A stretch of DNA of 45,746 bases, from positions 1 through 45,746 of the forward strand of contig CADBJW010000019.1 in the NCBI GenBank assembly GCA_902795135.1, given 5' to 3'. The notes below the pieces were generated by a model, which saw nothing but the letters and a program-made list of their open reading frames with translations, was not told the origin of the DNA and did not search any database. This document shows positions 25,193 to 32,618 of the stretch, in pieces. A program made the translations under genes and the position numbers. Source of the DNA: an uncultured Eubacteriales bacterium. GTDB lineage: Bacteria; Bacillota; Clostridia; Peptostreptococcales; Anaerovoracaceae. Every line of letters begins with the position of its first letter. Within the stretch, counting starts at the first letter, position 1.

Positions 25193-27039
25193 GATGTGTG
25201 CCTCCCTCCTCTGAATGCGCCGAGATTGTTGCAATCACATCTCAGGCAGCGACCGGCTTCCTGAATGGCTTCTTCAAGTAACAGCCCGTTTTCAAAACCA
25301 TCGAAGTCGCGGTTTCTCTCATCAGGATAACGGCTTGTAAGCTCGGATCGTCCGCATTGGATATAGTCCGAAAGATCTGGGTCCGGGATATCGAGCTCAA
25401 CTTTGATTTCATGGTTGTAGCCCAGATAGTTGTCAATGTTTGCGGCAGCTACTCTGCCCTGTGCGATGGCGTTGATAACGGTTGATGGACCAGTAACGCT
25501 GTCGCCTCCGGCAAAGACGCCTTCCATGCCTTCTACAGCCATGGACTCGTCCGTATTCAGTTTCTTCCAGAGTACAGATACGCCGGCCTTTTCAAAGACT
25601 TCGGAATCGATCTCCTGTCCAATGGCACCGACTACGATGTCACATTCGAGAACCTGTTCTTCTTTCTGGACAGGGAAGGATTTCGGACGTCCGGAGGAGT
25701 CATATGGACCGACTTTTTGTGGTTTTACGATCAATGCTTTAACATTGCCCTCTTCGTCTGACTCGATGCGGACCGGAGTTCTCAGCTCCAAGAGACGGCA
25801 GCCTTCTGCGATAGCACCGTCGATTTCTTCCGGCAGAGCCGTCATATCGACTTTACGTCTACGATAAGCAATGTCAACGTGGGCTGCACCAAGACGCATG
25901 GCAGTACGCGCAACGTCCATAGCAACGTTACCGCCGCCGACAACAACGACGCGCTTGTCTTTGAAGTCAGGCATGTGGTCGTCACCAATGCCGCGCAGCA
26001 TGTCTACGGCAGAAAGAACGCCTTTGCTCTCTTCGCCTTCGATGCCGATCATCTTATAGTTATGAGCGCCGATGGCAACGTATACGGCATCGTATTCATT
26101 CATCAGCTTGCTGATTGCTTCCTCCGTGTTGATATCTGCGTTCAGTTCTACGTCGATACCTGCTGAGAGGATGGACTCAATATCCCAATCCAGTCGATGT
26201 CTTGGCAGTCGGTAGCTAGGAATCCCGTATCGCAGCATTCCGCCAAGCTGGGCTCTGCGTTCGAATATTTTAGTTTTATGTCCCATGAGCGTAAGATAGT
26301 AAGCGGCAGTTAATCCGCTTGGGCCGCCGCCAATAATGGCGATTTTCTTACCGGTTTCTTCTCCGATTTCCGGAATTGGGACGACATCGGAACAGTTATC
26401 GACGGCAAACATCTTCAAGCCGCGGATATTGATGGAGGCGTCGAGGATGTTTCTTCTGCAGTGTCCTTCGCAAGGATGCTCGCAAATCAGCGCACATACA
26501 GTCGGGAACGGATTATCCTTTCGGATCAGTTTGACAGCATCGTCATATCTGCCTGCTTTGATCAGTGAAATATATCCAGGAATGTCGACTTCGGCCGGAC
26601 ACTTGGCAACGCAAGGAACGGTGTTTCTCAAATCTGTAACGCTGTCCGAGCAACGCTTTTTTTCGATGTGAGACATGTAGTCTTCGCTAAAACTCTGGAG
26701 ACTCTTTAAAACGATTTCTGCAGTTTCCCATCCAATGGCACAGTCCGAAGAGTCGCGAACCGTTTCTGCAGTCTTCTGAAGTAATACCAAATCGTCGGTT
26801 GAGCTTGGTTCATCGATGTCAAGAATCTTCTCTATGATCTGGATCATCTGATAGACACCAACTCTGCAAGGAACACACTTGCCGCAGGATTGTGCCTGGC
26901 ACAATTTCAAAAAGGAACAAGTCATGTCCACCTGGCACTGGCTCGGGGGGCTGGCGATGACTCTGCGCTGAATATCTCCGTACAGAGCTTCGACTTCCTT
27001 TTGAGCCTGGCTTTTCTGTTTGAATTCCAATCTGCTCAT
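25186..27039 (-). CDS. Hybrid flavoprotein: NuoF-type Fe-S domain fused to GltD-type NAD(P)H oxidoreductase
   Basis: A 617-residue protein. Residues 1 to about 130 match the Fe-S-binding C-terminal region of NuoF (S-C-G-K-C-V-P-C-R-V-G, cysteines 52, 55, 58 and a later C100) without its FMN or NADH domain. The rest is the small-subunit glutamate synthase fold: cysteine-rich segment C-V-A-K-C-P-A-E-V-D-I-P and C-E-H-P-C-E-G-H-C, FAD site I-I-G-G-G-P-S-G-L-T-A-A, NAD(P)H site V-V-G-G-G-N-V-A-M-D-V-A, and T-G-P-S-T-V-I-N-A-I-A-Q-G. A C-terminal C-L-R-C-D-C adds possible ligands. It is first in the hydrogenase operon, with a GAGGTAG ribosome site, and probably passes electrons between NAD(P)H and HydA. 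No glutamate synthase large subunit is nearby, so it is not GltD proper. Confidence 0.85.
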   Translation of the reverse strand: MSRLEFKQKSQAQKEVEALYGDIQRRVIASPPSQCQVDMTCSFLKLCQAQSCGKCVPCRVGVYQMIQIIEKILDIDEPSSTDDLVLLQKTAETVRDSSDCAIGWETAEIVLKSLQSFSEDYMSHIEKKRCSDSVTDLRNTVPCVAKCPAEVDIPGYISLIKAGRYDDAVKLIRKDNPFPTVCALICEHPCEGHCRRNILDASINIRGLKMFAVDNCSDVVPIPEIGEETGKKIAIIGGGPSGLTAAYYLTLMGHKTKIFERRAQLGGMLRYGIPSYRLPRHRLDWDIESILSAGIDVELNADINTEEAISKLMNEYDAVYVAIGAHNYKMIGIEGEESKGVLSAVDMLRGIGDDHMPDFKDKRVVVVGGGNVAMDVARTAMRLGAAHVDIAYRRRKVDMTALPEEIDGAIAEGCRLLELRTPVRIESDEEGNVKALIVKPQKVGPYDSSGRPKSFPVQKEEQVLECDIVVGAIGQEIDSEVFEKAGVSVLWKKLNTDESMAVEGMEGVFAGGDSVTGPSTVINAIAQGRVAAANIDNYLGYNHEIKVELDIPDPDLSDYIQCGRSELTSRYPDERNRDFDGFENGLLLEEAIQEAGRCLRCDCNNLGAFRGGRHTSW

Positions 27040-27142
27040 TCTTTAACTACCTCACTTCATAAACTTTGGTCCAATAATATGCCTACTTGAAAAGCGAAAC
27101 AGTTCGATAAAAAATTAACTAACTGTTATAAAGTAAATATAC

Positions 27143-27170
27143 ATAATATGTAGTACTTTAATCAAGTGAA
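27143..27170 (-). promoter_or_regulatory. Possible promoter of the hydrogenase operon
   Basis: TTCACT at 27170-27165 and TATTAT at 27148-27143 are 16 bases apart on the minus strand, giving a leader of about 95 bases before the flavoprotein start. The -35 matches the consensus at four of six bases. Confidence 0.4.
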
Positions 27171-27189
27171 ACTTCCGAAGAAACATGAA

Positions 27190-27203
27190 TGTAACCGTTT
27201 ACA
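27190..27203. promoter_or_regulatory. cre-like site (candidate CcpA operator)
   Basis: TGTAACCGTTTACA fits the catabolite-responsive element consensus TGWAANCGNTNWCA at every defined position and has the symmetric outer arms ATGTAA/TTACAT. It is centred about 60 bases upstream of the predicted hydrogenase transcription start, a position at which CcpA can activate transcription. It lies about 175 bases before cobT. Whether this organism has CcpA is unknown from the window. Confidence 0.5.
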
Positions 27204-27377
27204 TCTGAAGATTCTATAAATTAATACACTGAATCGGGTAAATTGATGATAAAAGACATGCCGTCAGGACCGTTCCCGTGGTGGTTCTTTTCATGCTTTT
27301 GTGATAAAATTATTATGTATGCGTGCGCGCAAAAGTAAGTAGCGGCTGCGCATAAAAAAGCAAGGAACAAAGAAGAA

Positions 27378-28556
27378 ATGAAACAGCGAATTTACGAAAC
27401 CATAGAATCCATCAAACCGGCAGATCAGCAAGTTTTGGAGAAAGCCCGGAAACGGCAGGAAACCCTGGCGAAACCTCCGGGAAGCTTAGGTCTGCTGGAG
27501 GAACAGTCCATTCGAATCGCCGGCATGACCGGAAAGGTGACCAACTCCATCGACCGCGGCTGCGTGGCAGTCTTTTGCGCGGACAATGGCGTAGCAGAAG
27601 AAGGCGTGGCATCCGCACCCCAGAGCGTGACGATGGCACAAACGGTCAACTTTACAAGACGCGTGACCGGAGTAGGGGCTCTCGCCAAATGCTTTGACAG
27701 TGAGCTTTTGATTGTGGACATGGGAGTCAAGGATCCGATTCCGAAAGAGCTGTATGTCAGCAAACCGCTGGAAGACACCCATAAGATCCTGGACCGCCGA
27801 ATCAGACCGCAGACGGGGCAGACCGGCAACATCGCAAAGGAAGATGCCATGTCCCGCGATGAAATGTTTCAGGCCATGACCGCAGGCATCGAGGCCGCAA
27901 ACGCGATTTATGCAAAGGGCTTCAGCATTATGGGCGTTGGAGAGATGGGCATTGGCAATACGACGACCAGCGCGGCGTTGCTGTCGGCGATTACCGGAGA
28001 AAGTGCGGACGTAACCGTTGGGCGCGGAGGCGGTGTCAATGACGCGGGATTTCTCAGGAAAAAAGAAATCGTAAATCAGGTCAGCCGGGCTTATCGCCAG
28101 CAGGGCGGGATCCTCAATAGCAGCAGGAACCAAACAGCCAGGCAGCGGTGCGACAGCATGTTCCAGGCTCTGTCGGAAATGGGCGGATTCGATATCGCCG
28201 CCATGGCAGGGGCGTATCTCGGAGCAGCGTCAAAGAGGCTGCCTGTGGTCATCGACGGATACATTTCCGTCGTCGCAGCGCTGGTTGCCAGCGTGATCCA
28301 GCCTAAGGCGGCAGATTACATGATCGCATCCCACAAGTCCTTTGAACGGGGATATTCCCTGGCCGTTAAGGTTCTCGGGCTGCAGCCGTTTATGGCCCTT
28401 GAAATGCGATTGGGAGAAGGCAGTGGCTGTCCGATTGCTTTTGAAATAATACGCGGCGCCTGCGATGTAATGGCAAACATGGCAACCTTTGAAGAAGCGG
28501 CCATCAATGACGGGTATCTAGAAGAAATTCGCAGTCAGGAGAAATACCAGCGATGA
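27378..28556 (+). CDS. cobT: CobT, nicotinate-nucleotide:dimethylbenzimidazole phosphoribosyltransferase
   Basis: The 392-residue enzyme activates the lower-ligand base as alpha-ribazole phosphate for cobamide assembly. Motifs: L-A-K-P-P-G-S-L-G-L-L-E-E near residue 30, F-C-A-D-N-G-V, G-E-M-G-I-G-N-T-T-T-S-A-A and the C-terminal M-R-L-G-E-G-S-G, which holds the catalytic glutamate. It is about 40 residues longer than the common 350, partly from a basic stretch with N-Q-T-A-R-Q-R near the middle. The ATG follows GGAACAAAGAAGAA, a modest ribosome site. The last 4 bases overlap cobU (ATGA). Confidence 0.93.
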   Translation: MKQRIYETIESIKPADQQVLEKARKRQETLAKPPGSLGLLEEQSIRIAGMTGKVTNSIDRGCVAVFCADNGVAEEGVASAPQSVTMAQTVNFTRRVTGVGALAKCFDSELLIVDMGVKDPIPKELYVSKPLEDTHKILDRRIRPQTGQTGNIAKEDAMSRDEMFQAMTAGIEAANAIYAKGFSIMGVGEMGIGNTTTSAALLSAITGESADVTVGRGGGVNDAGFLRKKEIVNQVSRAYRQQGGILNSSRNQTARQRCDSMFQALSEMGGFDIAAMAGAYLGAASKRLPVVIDGYISVVAALVASVIQPKAADYMIASHKSFERGYSLAVKVLGLQPFMALEMRLGEGSGCPIAFEIIRGACDVMANMATFEEAAINDGYLEEIRSQEKYQR

Positions 28557-29098
28557 ATATATTTATCAGCGGAGGGTGTAAAAACGGCAAATCCTATTAT
28601 GCACAGAAGCGGGCGAAAGAGATGGCTGAATCACTCCAAAAGCCTCTTTATTATATTGCGACCATGATTCCCAGAGACGAAGAAGACCGGGCGAGGATTC
28701 GGCGGCATCTGGCGGAGCGTGATGGATGGGGATTCGAGACCATTGAACAGCCAACGAACTTGACGGCGATTCTGGAGAATCCGTCCGTCGATAAAGAAGG
28801 CGTGTTCCTGCTGGACAGCGTGACGGCCATTATGGAAAACGAACTGTTCCGTCAGGAAGCGGGCGAGTTTGTTTACGATGAGACAGCACCCGGGCGCGTC
28901 CGAAGAGATATGGAAGCCTTTGCAAAAGCCACCGGCAATACGGTGTTTGTTTCAGACGGCATCTATGGGGATCTGGGCGAGTACAGTGACTCCACGGAAG
29001 AATACCGAAAGGCCTTGGCGGCGGCAGACCGCACCCTGGCCAGAACCTGCGACCAGGTGGTGGAGATAACTTACGGCATAGAAGAAAGATGGAAATAG
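28553..29098 (+). CDS. cobU: CobU, adenosylcobinamide kinase / guanylyltransferase
   Basis: A 181-residue P-loop enzyme that phosphorylates adenosylcobinamide and activates it with GMP. The Walker A reads G-G-C-K-N-G-K-S (7-14), where most CobU have G-G-x-R-S-G-K-S. The nucleotide-binding R-I-R-R-H-L-A-E-R and W-x-F-E-T-I-E blocks follow, then L-L-D-S-V-T-A. The usual G-x-G-I-V-P motif is replaced by G-I-Y-G-D-L, although that motif is present in the short homologue at 29969. The stop codon lies inside the first unit of a 15-base tandem repeat. Start overlaps cobT by ATGA. Confidence 0.85.
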   Translation: MNIFISGGCKNGKSYYAQKRAKEMAESLQKPLYYIATMIPRDEEDRARIRRHLAERDGWGFETIEQPTNLTAILENPSVDKEGVFLLDSVTAIMENELFRQEAGEFVYDETAPGRVRRDMEAFAKATGNTVFVSDGIYGDLGEYSDSTEEYRKALAAADRTLARTCDQVVEITYGIEERWK

Positions 29099-29132
29099 GA
29101 GAGATGGAAATAGGAAAGATGGAAATAGGGAC
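29088..29132 (+). repeat. Three tandem 15-base repeats between cobU and cobS
   Basis: Units begin at 29088, 29103 and 29118 and share GATGGAAATAGG, with only the last three bases varying. The first unit includes the final codons and stop of cobU. Each unit carries TAGG(A/G) that can act as part of a ribosome site for cobS, whose ATG is at 29136. Copy number could vary by slippage without changing any frame. Confidence 0.9.
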
Positions 29133-29135
29133 GAT

Positions 29136-29930
29136 ATGAAATACATGCGAGGATTTTTAATGGCATGGGGTATGTTTTGCTGGATTCCATGCCCGTACAA
29201 ACAGTGGCGCGAAGAAGACCGGCTGGCGCAGATCGGCATGTTCCCGCTAGTGGGGACCATGATTGGACTGATTCTGTGCGCAGCATGGTTTTTGCTCAGC
29301 TTCGCCAATCTGGGGTTGGTACTGGGGGCTTTGCTGACCGGCGGGTATTTCCTGCTGACCGGATTCATTCATTTGGATGGATTTATGGACTGCAGCGACG
29401 CCATTATGCCCCGGCACCCGGATATGGAGACAAGACGACGGATCCTGAAGGATTCCCATTCCGGTGCCTTTGCGTTGATCTGCCTGGTGCTGATGACATT
29501 GGTATTCTGGACGTCGATGATGGATATCACGTCCGAATTCTCGATAAAAGTGTGCTGCACCCTGGTCGTGATCTTTACCACGTCACGGTTTACGAGCGCC
29601 ATCATGGTCCTGACACAGGCGCCCATGTCAACCAGCCAGTATGCGGGGCAGGCGGGAATGCAAAGGCCGTCTGGCAAAAACACGATTCCGGCCTTTGTCA
29701 TTATGCTTGTGGTTCTGGCAGCAGCGGAGCTCGTCATTAGCGGCGGCAATCTCCATGCCCTGATCTATGAACCATACAGCAATGTTGCCTTCATCGTCGT
29801 CGTGGTTACGGCATGGATTACAGCAAAGAGCGACATCAAAAAACTCGGCGGCATGAGCGGTGATATTTCCGGACACATGATCACTATGTCGGAGATGTTC
29901 GGACTGGTTGCGGCAGCGATACTGTTTTAG
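29136..29930 (+). CDS. cobS: CobS, adenosylcobalamin 5'-phosphate synthase
   Basis: A 264-residue membrane enzyme that joins GDP-cobinamide and alpha-ribazole (phosphate). Family blocks are G-F-I-H-L-D-G-F-M-D-C-S-D-A, K-D-S-H-S-G-A-F and C-terminal G-G-M-S-G-D-I-S-G-H. About six hydrophobic segments are visible. Length is typical (about 250). Its ribosome site is formed by the end of the 15-base repeat array (AATAGGGAC). Confidence 0.93.
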   Translation: MKYMRGFLMAWGMFCWIPCPYKQWREEDRLAQIGMFPLVGTMIGLILCAAWFLLSFANLGLVLGALLTGGYFLLTGFIHLDGFMDCSDAIMPRHPDMETRRRILKDSHSGAFALICLVLMTLVFWTSMMDITSEFSIKVCCTLVVIFTTSRFTSAIMVLTQAPMSTSQYAGQAGMQRPSGKNTIPAFVIMLVVLAAAELVISGGNLHALIYEPYSNVAFIVVVVTAWITAKSDIKKLGGMSGDISGHMITMSEMFGLVAAAILF

Positions 29931-29968
29931 TCGATGATATAGAGGAGAGGATTTAGAGGAGAAGAAGA

Positions 29969-30355
29969 ATGATTCTGATATTTGGAGGCGCCTACCAAGG
30001 GAAGCTGGAATATGCCAGAGAGAACCATCGGTTCGAAACCGTCTGTGACTGCAGTCAGGGAAAAGAACCCGATTTTCATGCGGACGTGATTTACGGCATC
30101 GAGGGGTTTGTAATGGAATGTGCAAAGGCAGGCGTCAGCGCGAAAGAATATTTTGAAAGTCGGGAAGGGCTTTGGAAAGATAAGATCCTGATTATCACAG
30201 ACACGTCCCAGGGCGTCGTTCCCATCGACAAGACGGTGCGGGCCTTTCGGGAGATGAATGGCAGGACCATGATGTATCTGGCCGAAAAGGCGGATTGCGT
30301 CGTGCGGGTGTTCTGTGGAATCGGCAAAGTGATTAAAGGAGAGAAAGAGCAGTAG
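29969..30355 (+). CDS. Short second CobU-like P-loop protein
   Basis: A 128-residue protein with a degenerate Walker A, G-G-A-Y-Q-G-K (6-12), then Y-A-R-E. Its C-terminal half has T-S-Q-G-V-V-P-I-D-K-T-V-R-A-F-R-E-M-N-G-R, which matches the CobU motif G-x-G-I-V-P...R-x-F-R-D-x-x-G-R, and ends A-D-C-V-V-R-V-F-C-G-I, the usual CobU tail. The middle kinase/guanylyl region is much shorter than in CobU (about 180 residues). It lies between cobS and the cobC-like gene with a GGAGAAGAAGA ribosome site. It may be a partial paralogue that complements the neighbouring CobU, or have another role. Confidence 0.7.
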   Translation: MILIFGGAYQGKLEYARENHRFETVCDCSQGKEPDFHADVIYGIEGFVMECAKAGVSAKEYFESREGLWKDKILIITDTSQGVVPIDKTVRAFREMNGRTMMYLAEKADCVVRVFCGIGKVIKGEKEQ

Positions 30356-30357
30356 AA

Positions 30358-30978
30358 ATGAAATCAAAAATCGTTTTGATCCGGCATGGAATAACGACGG
30401 GAAATGTGCAAAAGCTGTATTACGGCAAAACCGACGTCCCCCTTGCCGACAAAGGGATCGCGGAATTAAAGGAACTGGCGGCAAAGGACATTTATCCGAG
30501 AAGCGATACGGCGGAATATTATACGTCCGGAATGCTGCGGACGGAACAGACCCTGGAACTGGTTTATGGCAAACAGGAGCATGGGGTCATTGAGAAACTG
30601 CAGGAACTGAATTTCGGGATCTTTGAAATGAAATCCTATCAGGAGCTGGAGGGAAATCCGGAGTATGAGCGGTGGATTTACGCCGAAGATGAGTCAATTC
30701 CGCCTCCAGAAGGCGAAAGCATAATGAATTTTAAGAATCGGATTCGGGAGGGTTTTGAGGAGCTTTTAGTCCAGCACGAATTGCTCATGCTCAAGCTGCG
30801 AAATCGGGAAGAAGAGGCGATGAGTATCTGCATTTGTCATGGGGGAGTGATCTCCGGAATTTTGAATCAAATCTGGCCGGACCGGTACGATTATTTTTAC
30901 AGTTGGATCCCAGATCCGGGACATGGTTATGTTCTGACCATGGAGGATGGGAAAATCGTGAAAGACGAGAGGTTTTAA
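30358..30978 (+). CDS. cobC: Histidine phosphatase family protein (CobC-like, alpha-ribazole phosphatase)
   Basis: A 206-residue phosphoglycerate-mutase-fold phosphatase. The catalytic R-H-G is at 9-11 (L-I-R-H-G-I-T-T-G-N), the second arginine region is Y-T-S-G-M-L-R-T-E-Q-T, followed by E-L-N-F-G-I-F-E-M-K and C-terminal C-H-G-G-V with the second histidine. In this operon the likely job is removal of the phosphate from alpha-ribazole phosphate or adenosylcobalamin phosphate. Start lies 2 bases after the previous stop; the ribosome site is AGGAGAGAAAG. Confidence 0.85.
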   Translation: MKSKIVLIRHGITTGNVQKLYYGKTDVPLADKGIAELKELAAKDIYPRSDTAEYYTSGMLRTEQTLELVYGKQEHGVIEKLQELNFGIFEMKSYQELEGNPEYERWIYAEDESIPPPEGESIMNFKNRIREGFEELLVQHELLMLKLRNREEEAMSICICHGGVISGILNQIWPDRYDYFYSWIPDPGHGYVLTMEDGKIVKDERF

Positions 30979-30979
30979 A

Positions 30980-31879
30980 ATGAAAATCAGTGAAAAAGTG
31001 ACCGATTTGATCGGCAAAACTCCGCTGCTCAAACTGCAAAGTGACGGCGGAAATGTGGTTGCGAAACTGGAGTTTTTTAACCCGGCAGGAAGCATCAAAG
31101 ACCGTGCCGCATTCAGCATGATTATCGATGCAGAAGAGCAGGGGCGACTCAAAAAAGGCGGTACGATCATCGAACCAACCAGCGGCAATACGGGTGTGGG
31201 AATTGCTATGACAGCGGCAGCCAGAGGCTATCGTTCCATCATGGTCATGCCCGAAAGCATGAGCCTGGAACGGCGTAAACTGCTGGCGGCTTATGGGGCG
31301 GAACTCGTTCTGACGCCTGCCTCTGAGGGAATGCAGGGCAGTGTGAAAAAAGCCGAAGAGCTGGCCGCGGAAATTCCGGGAAGCATCATCGCCGGACAGT
31401 TTGACAATCCGGCAAATCCAAAGGCACATATAGAGACGACCGGCCCGGAAATCTGGGACGATACCGATGGCAAAATCGATATTTTGGTCGCGACCTTCGG
31501 AACGGGCGGAACGGTTTCCGGCATCGGGAAATATCTCAAAGAAAAGAACCCGAAGGTGCAAATCATTGCCGTAGAACCAGCCTCTTCGCCGCTGGTCACA
31601 AAGGGCGAAGCAGGGCCTCATAAGATTCAGGGAATCGGTGCGAATTTCATCCCGAAAAACTATGACGAAACCGTCGTGGATGAGGTTGTTACCGTGACCG
31701 ATGAAGCGGCGCTGGATACGATGAAAAAGTTGGCCAGAGAAGAAGGAATTCTCGTTGGAGTATCTTCCGGAGCAGCCGTCAGCGCTGCCAGAGAAGTCGC
31801 CGCCAGAGAAGAAAATAAAGAGAAGTTGATCGTCGCCGTTTTACCGGATACAGGCGAAAGATACCTCAGTATTTGGTAG
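30980..31879 (+). CDS. cysK: Cysteine synthase (O-acetylserine sulfhydrylase)
   Basis: A 299-residue PLP enzyme that makes cysteine from O-acetylserine and sulfide. PLP lysine is K40 in N-P-A-G-S-I-K-D-R; the substrate loop is T-S-G-N-T-G (67-72) and the phosphate cup G-T-G-G-T. The C-terminal P-D-T-G-E-R-Y-L-S is typical. It begins one base after cobC and therefore lies in the cob transcript, although it has no cobamide role. Its ribosome site (GAGAGG) lies within the cobC end. Confidence 0.93.
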   Translation: MKISEKVTDLIGKTPLLKLQSDGGNVVAKLEFFNPAGSIKDRAAFSMIIDAEEQGRLKKGGTIIEPTSGNTGVGIAMTAAARGYRSIMVMPESMSLERRKLLAAYGAELVLTPASEGMQGSVKKAEELAAEIPGSIIAGQFDNPANPKAHIETTGPEIWDDTDGKIDILVATFGTGGTVSGIGKYLKEKNPKVQIIAVEPASSPLVTKGEAGPHKIQGIGANFIPKNYDETVVDEVVTVTDEAALDTMKKLAREEGILVGVSSGAAVSAAREVAAREENKEKLIVAVLPDTGERYLSIW

Positions 31880-31880
31880 G

Positions 31881-31900
31881 TTTGTTAAGCTTTGTTAAGC
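31881..31900 (+). repeat. Perfect tandem duplication of a 10-base unit
   Basis: TTTGTTAAGC occurs twice without a gap (31881-31890 and 31891-31900), directly after cysK and about 27 bases upstream of a -10 element. It could be an operator or part of the -35 region of the next promoter. Confidence 0.8.
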
Positions 31901-31924
31901 ATTGCAAATAATTAGCTTTTACTA

Positions 31925-31933
31925 TGTTATAAT
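31925..31933 (+). promoter_or_regulatory. Extended -10 promoter of the cytidylate-kinase-like gene
   Basis: TG-T-TATAAT at 31925-31933 is a consensus extended -10 element. There is no clear -35 hexamer at 17 bases, as allowed for this promoter type. The next start codon lies 21 bases downstream, with an AAGGAG ribosome site between. Confidence 0.6.
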
Positions 31934-31953
31934 TTCACAAGGAGTGGCATATT

Positions 31954-32595
31954 ATGGAGAATAAAGAGAAGAAAAAAATCATTACAATCAGTCGTGAATT
32001 CGGAAGTGGCGGTAGAATCATCGGGAAACGTCTCGCAGAAAAGCTGGATGTTCCTTACTACGACAGAGAACTGCTGGATCGGATTGCAGAAGAGTCCGGA
32101 TTTTCCAAAGAGATGATCGAAACTGCCGAAAAGAAAGCCAAGAACGGATTTCTGTACAGTCTGGCGTCCGCCATGGGAACCGGGGAAGCAGGTCCGGAAA
32201 GCCTGAGCCTGAACGAACGGTTTTTCCTGGCACAGTTTGATACGATCCGCAAGATCGCAGAAGAAGGATCCTGCGTTATCGTAGGACGTTGTGCAGATTA
32301 TATCCTGAGAGGCCTCCCTTATGCGACAAACGTATTCATTTACGCAGAAGAAGCGGACAAGATCAAGAGAGCCGTTGAAGAATACGGTGTACCGGAAGAT
32401 CAGGTCAGAAAGGTCATGAAGGAGACGGACAAGGCGAGAGCGAACTATTATGCTTACCACACCGGCAGAAAGTGGGGAGAACATGTTAACTTTAACCTTT
32501 CCATCGACAGCGGATATCTGGAGATCGAAGATATCGTAGACCTGATTATTGAATACTCCGATAAGCAGATCTGGAGAGAGACGACATTAGATTAA
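31954..32595 (+). CDS. Cytidylate kinase-like family protein
   Basis: A 213-residue P-loop protein of the AAA_26 / cytidylate-kinase-like family (PF13189). The N terminus has I-T-I-S-R-E-F-G-S-G-G-R-I-I-G-K (10-25), the nucleotide-binding loop, followed by P-Y-Y-D-R-E-L-L; later come V-I-V-G-R-C-A-D-Y-I-L and the lid-like Y-Y-A-Y-H-T-G-R-K-W-G. These proteins are common in Clostridia; true CMP kinase (Cmk) is a separate family, and the substrate of this group is not settled. It leads an operon with the EFR1 and metG genes. Confidence 0.85.
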   Translation: MENKEKKKIITISREFGSGGRIIGKRLAEKLDVPYYDRELLDRIAEESGFSKEMIETAEKKAKNGFLYSLASAMGTGEAGPESLSLNERFFLAQFDTIRKIAEEGSCVIVGRCADYILRGLPYATNVFIYAEEADKIKRAVEEYGVPEDQVRKVMKETDKARANYYAYHTGRKWGEHVNFNLSIDSGYLEIEDIVDLIIEYSDKQIWRETTLD

Positions 32596-32618
32596 TCGGC
32601 AAAACCGAACAGGACAAG

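Larger units (their letters stand above)
27040..27377. other. 338-base divergent control region (hydrogenase operon / cob operon)
   Basis: AT-rich non-coding DNA. On the minus strand TTCACT (27170-27165), 16 bases, TATTAT (27148-27143) is a possible hydrogenase promoter. A cre-like palindrome lies at 27190-27203. Toward cobT there is an extended -10 TGA-TAAAAT (27302-27310) without a good -35. TATGCG (27318-27323) and CGCATA (27349-27354) can form an imperfect hairpin in the cobT leader. No cobalamin riboswitch was recognised. Confidence 0.6.

Noticed and set aside
25186-27039. Glutamate synthase small subunit (GltD)
   Set aside because: The large subunit is absent, the N terminus is a NuoF-type Fe-S domain, and the gene is operonic with hydA. 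A hydrogenase electron partner fits better.
27205-27377. Possible cobalamin riboswitch before cobT
   Set aside because: I looked for the B12-box and the long folded leader; the leader is too short and no conserved block is present. Only an imperfect hairpin is seen.
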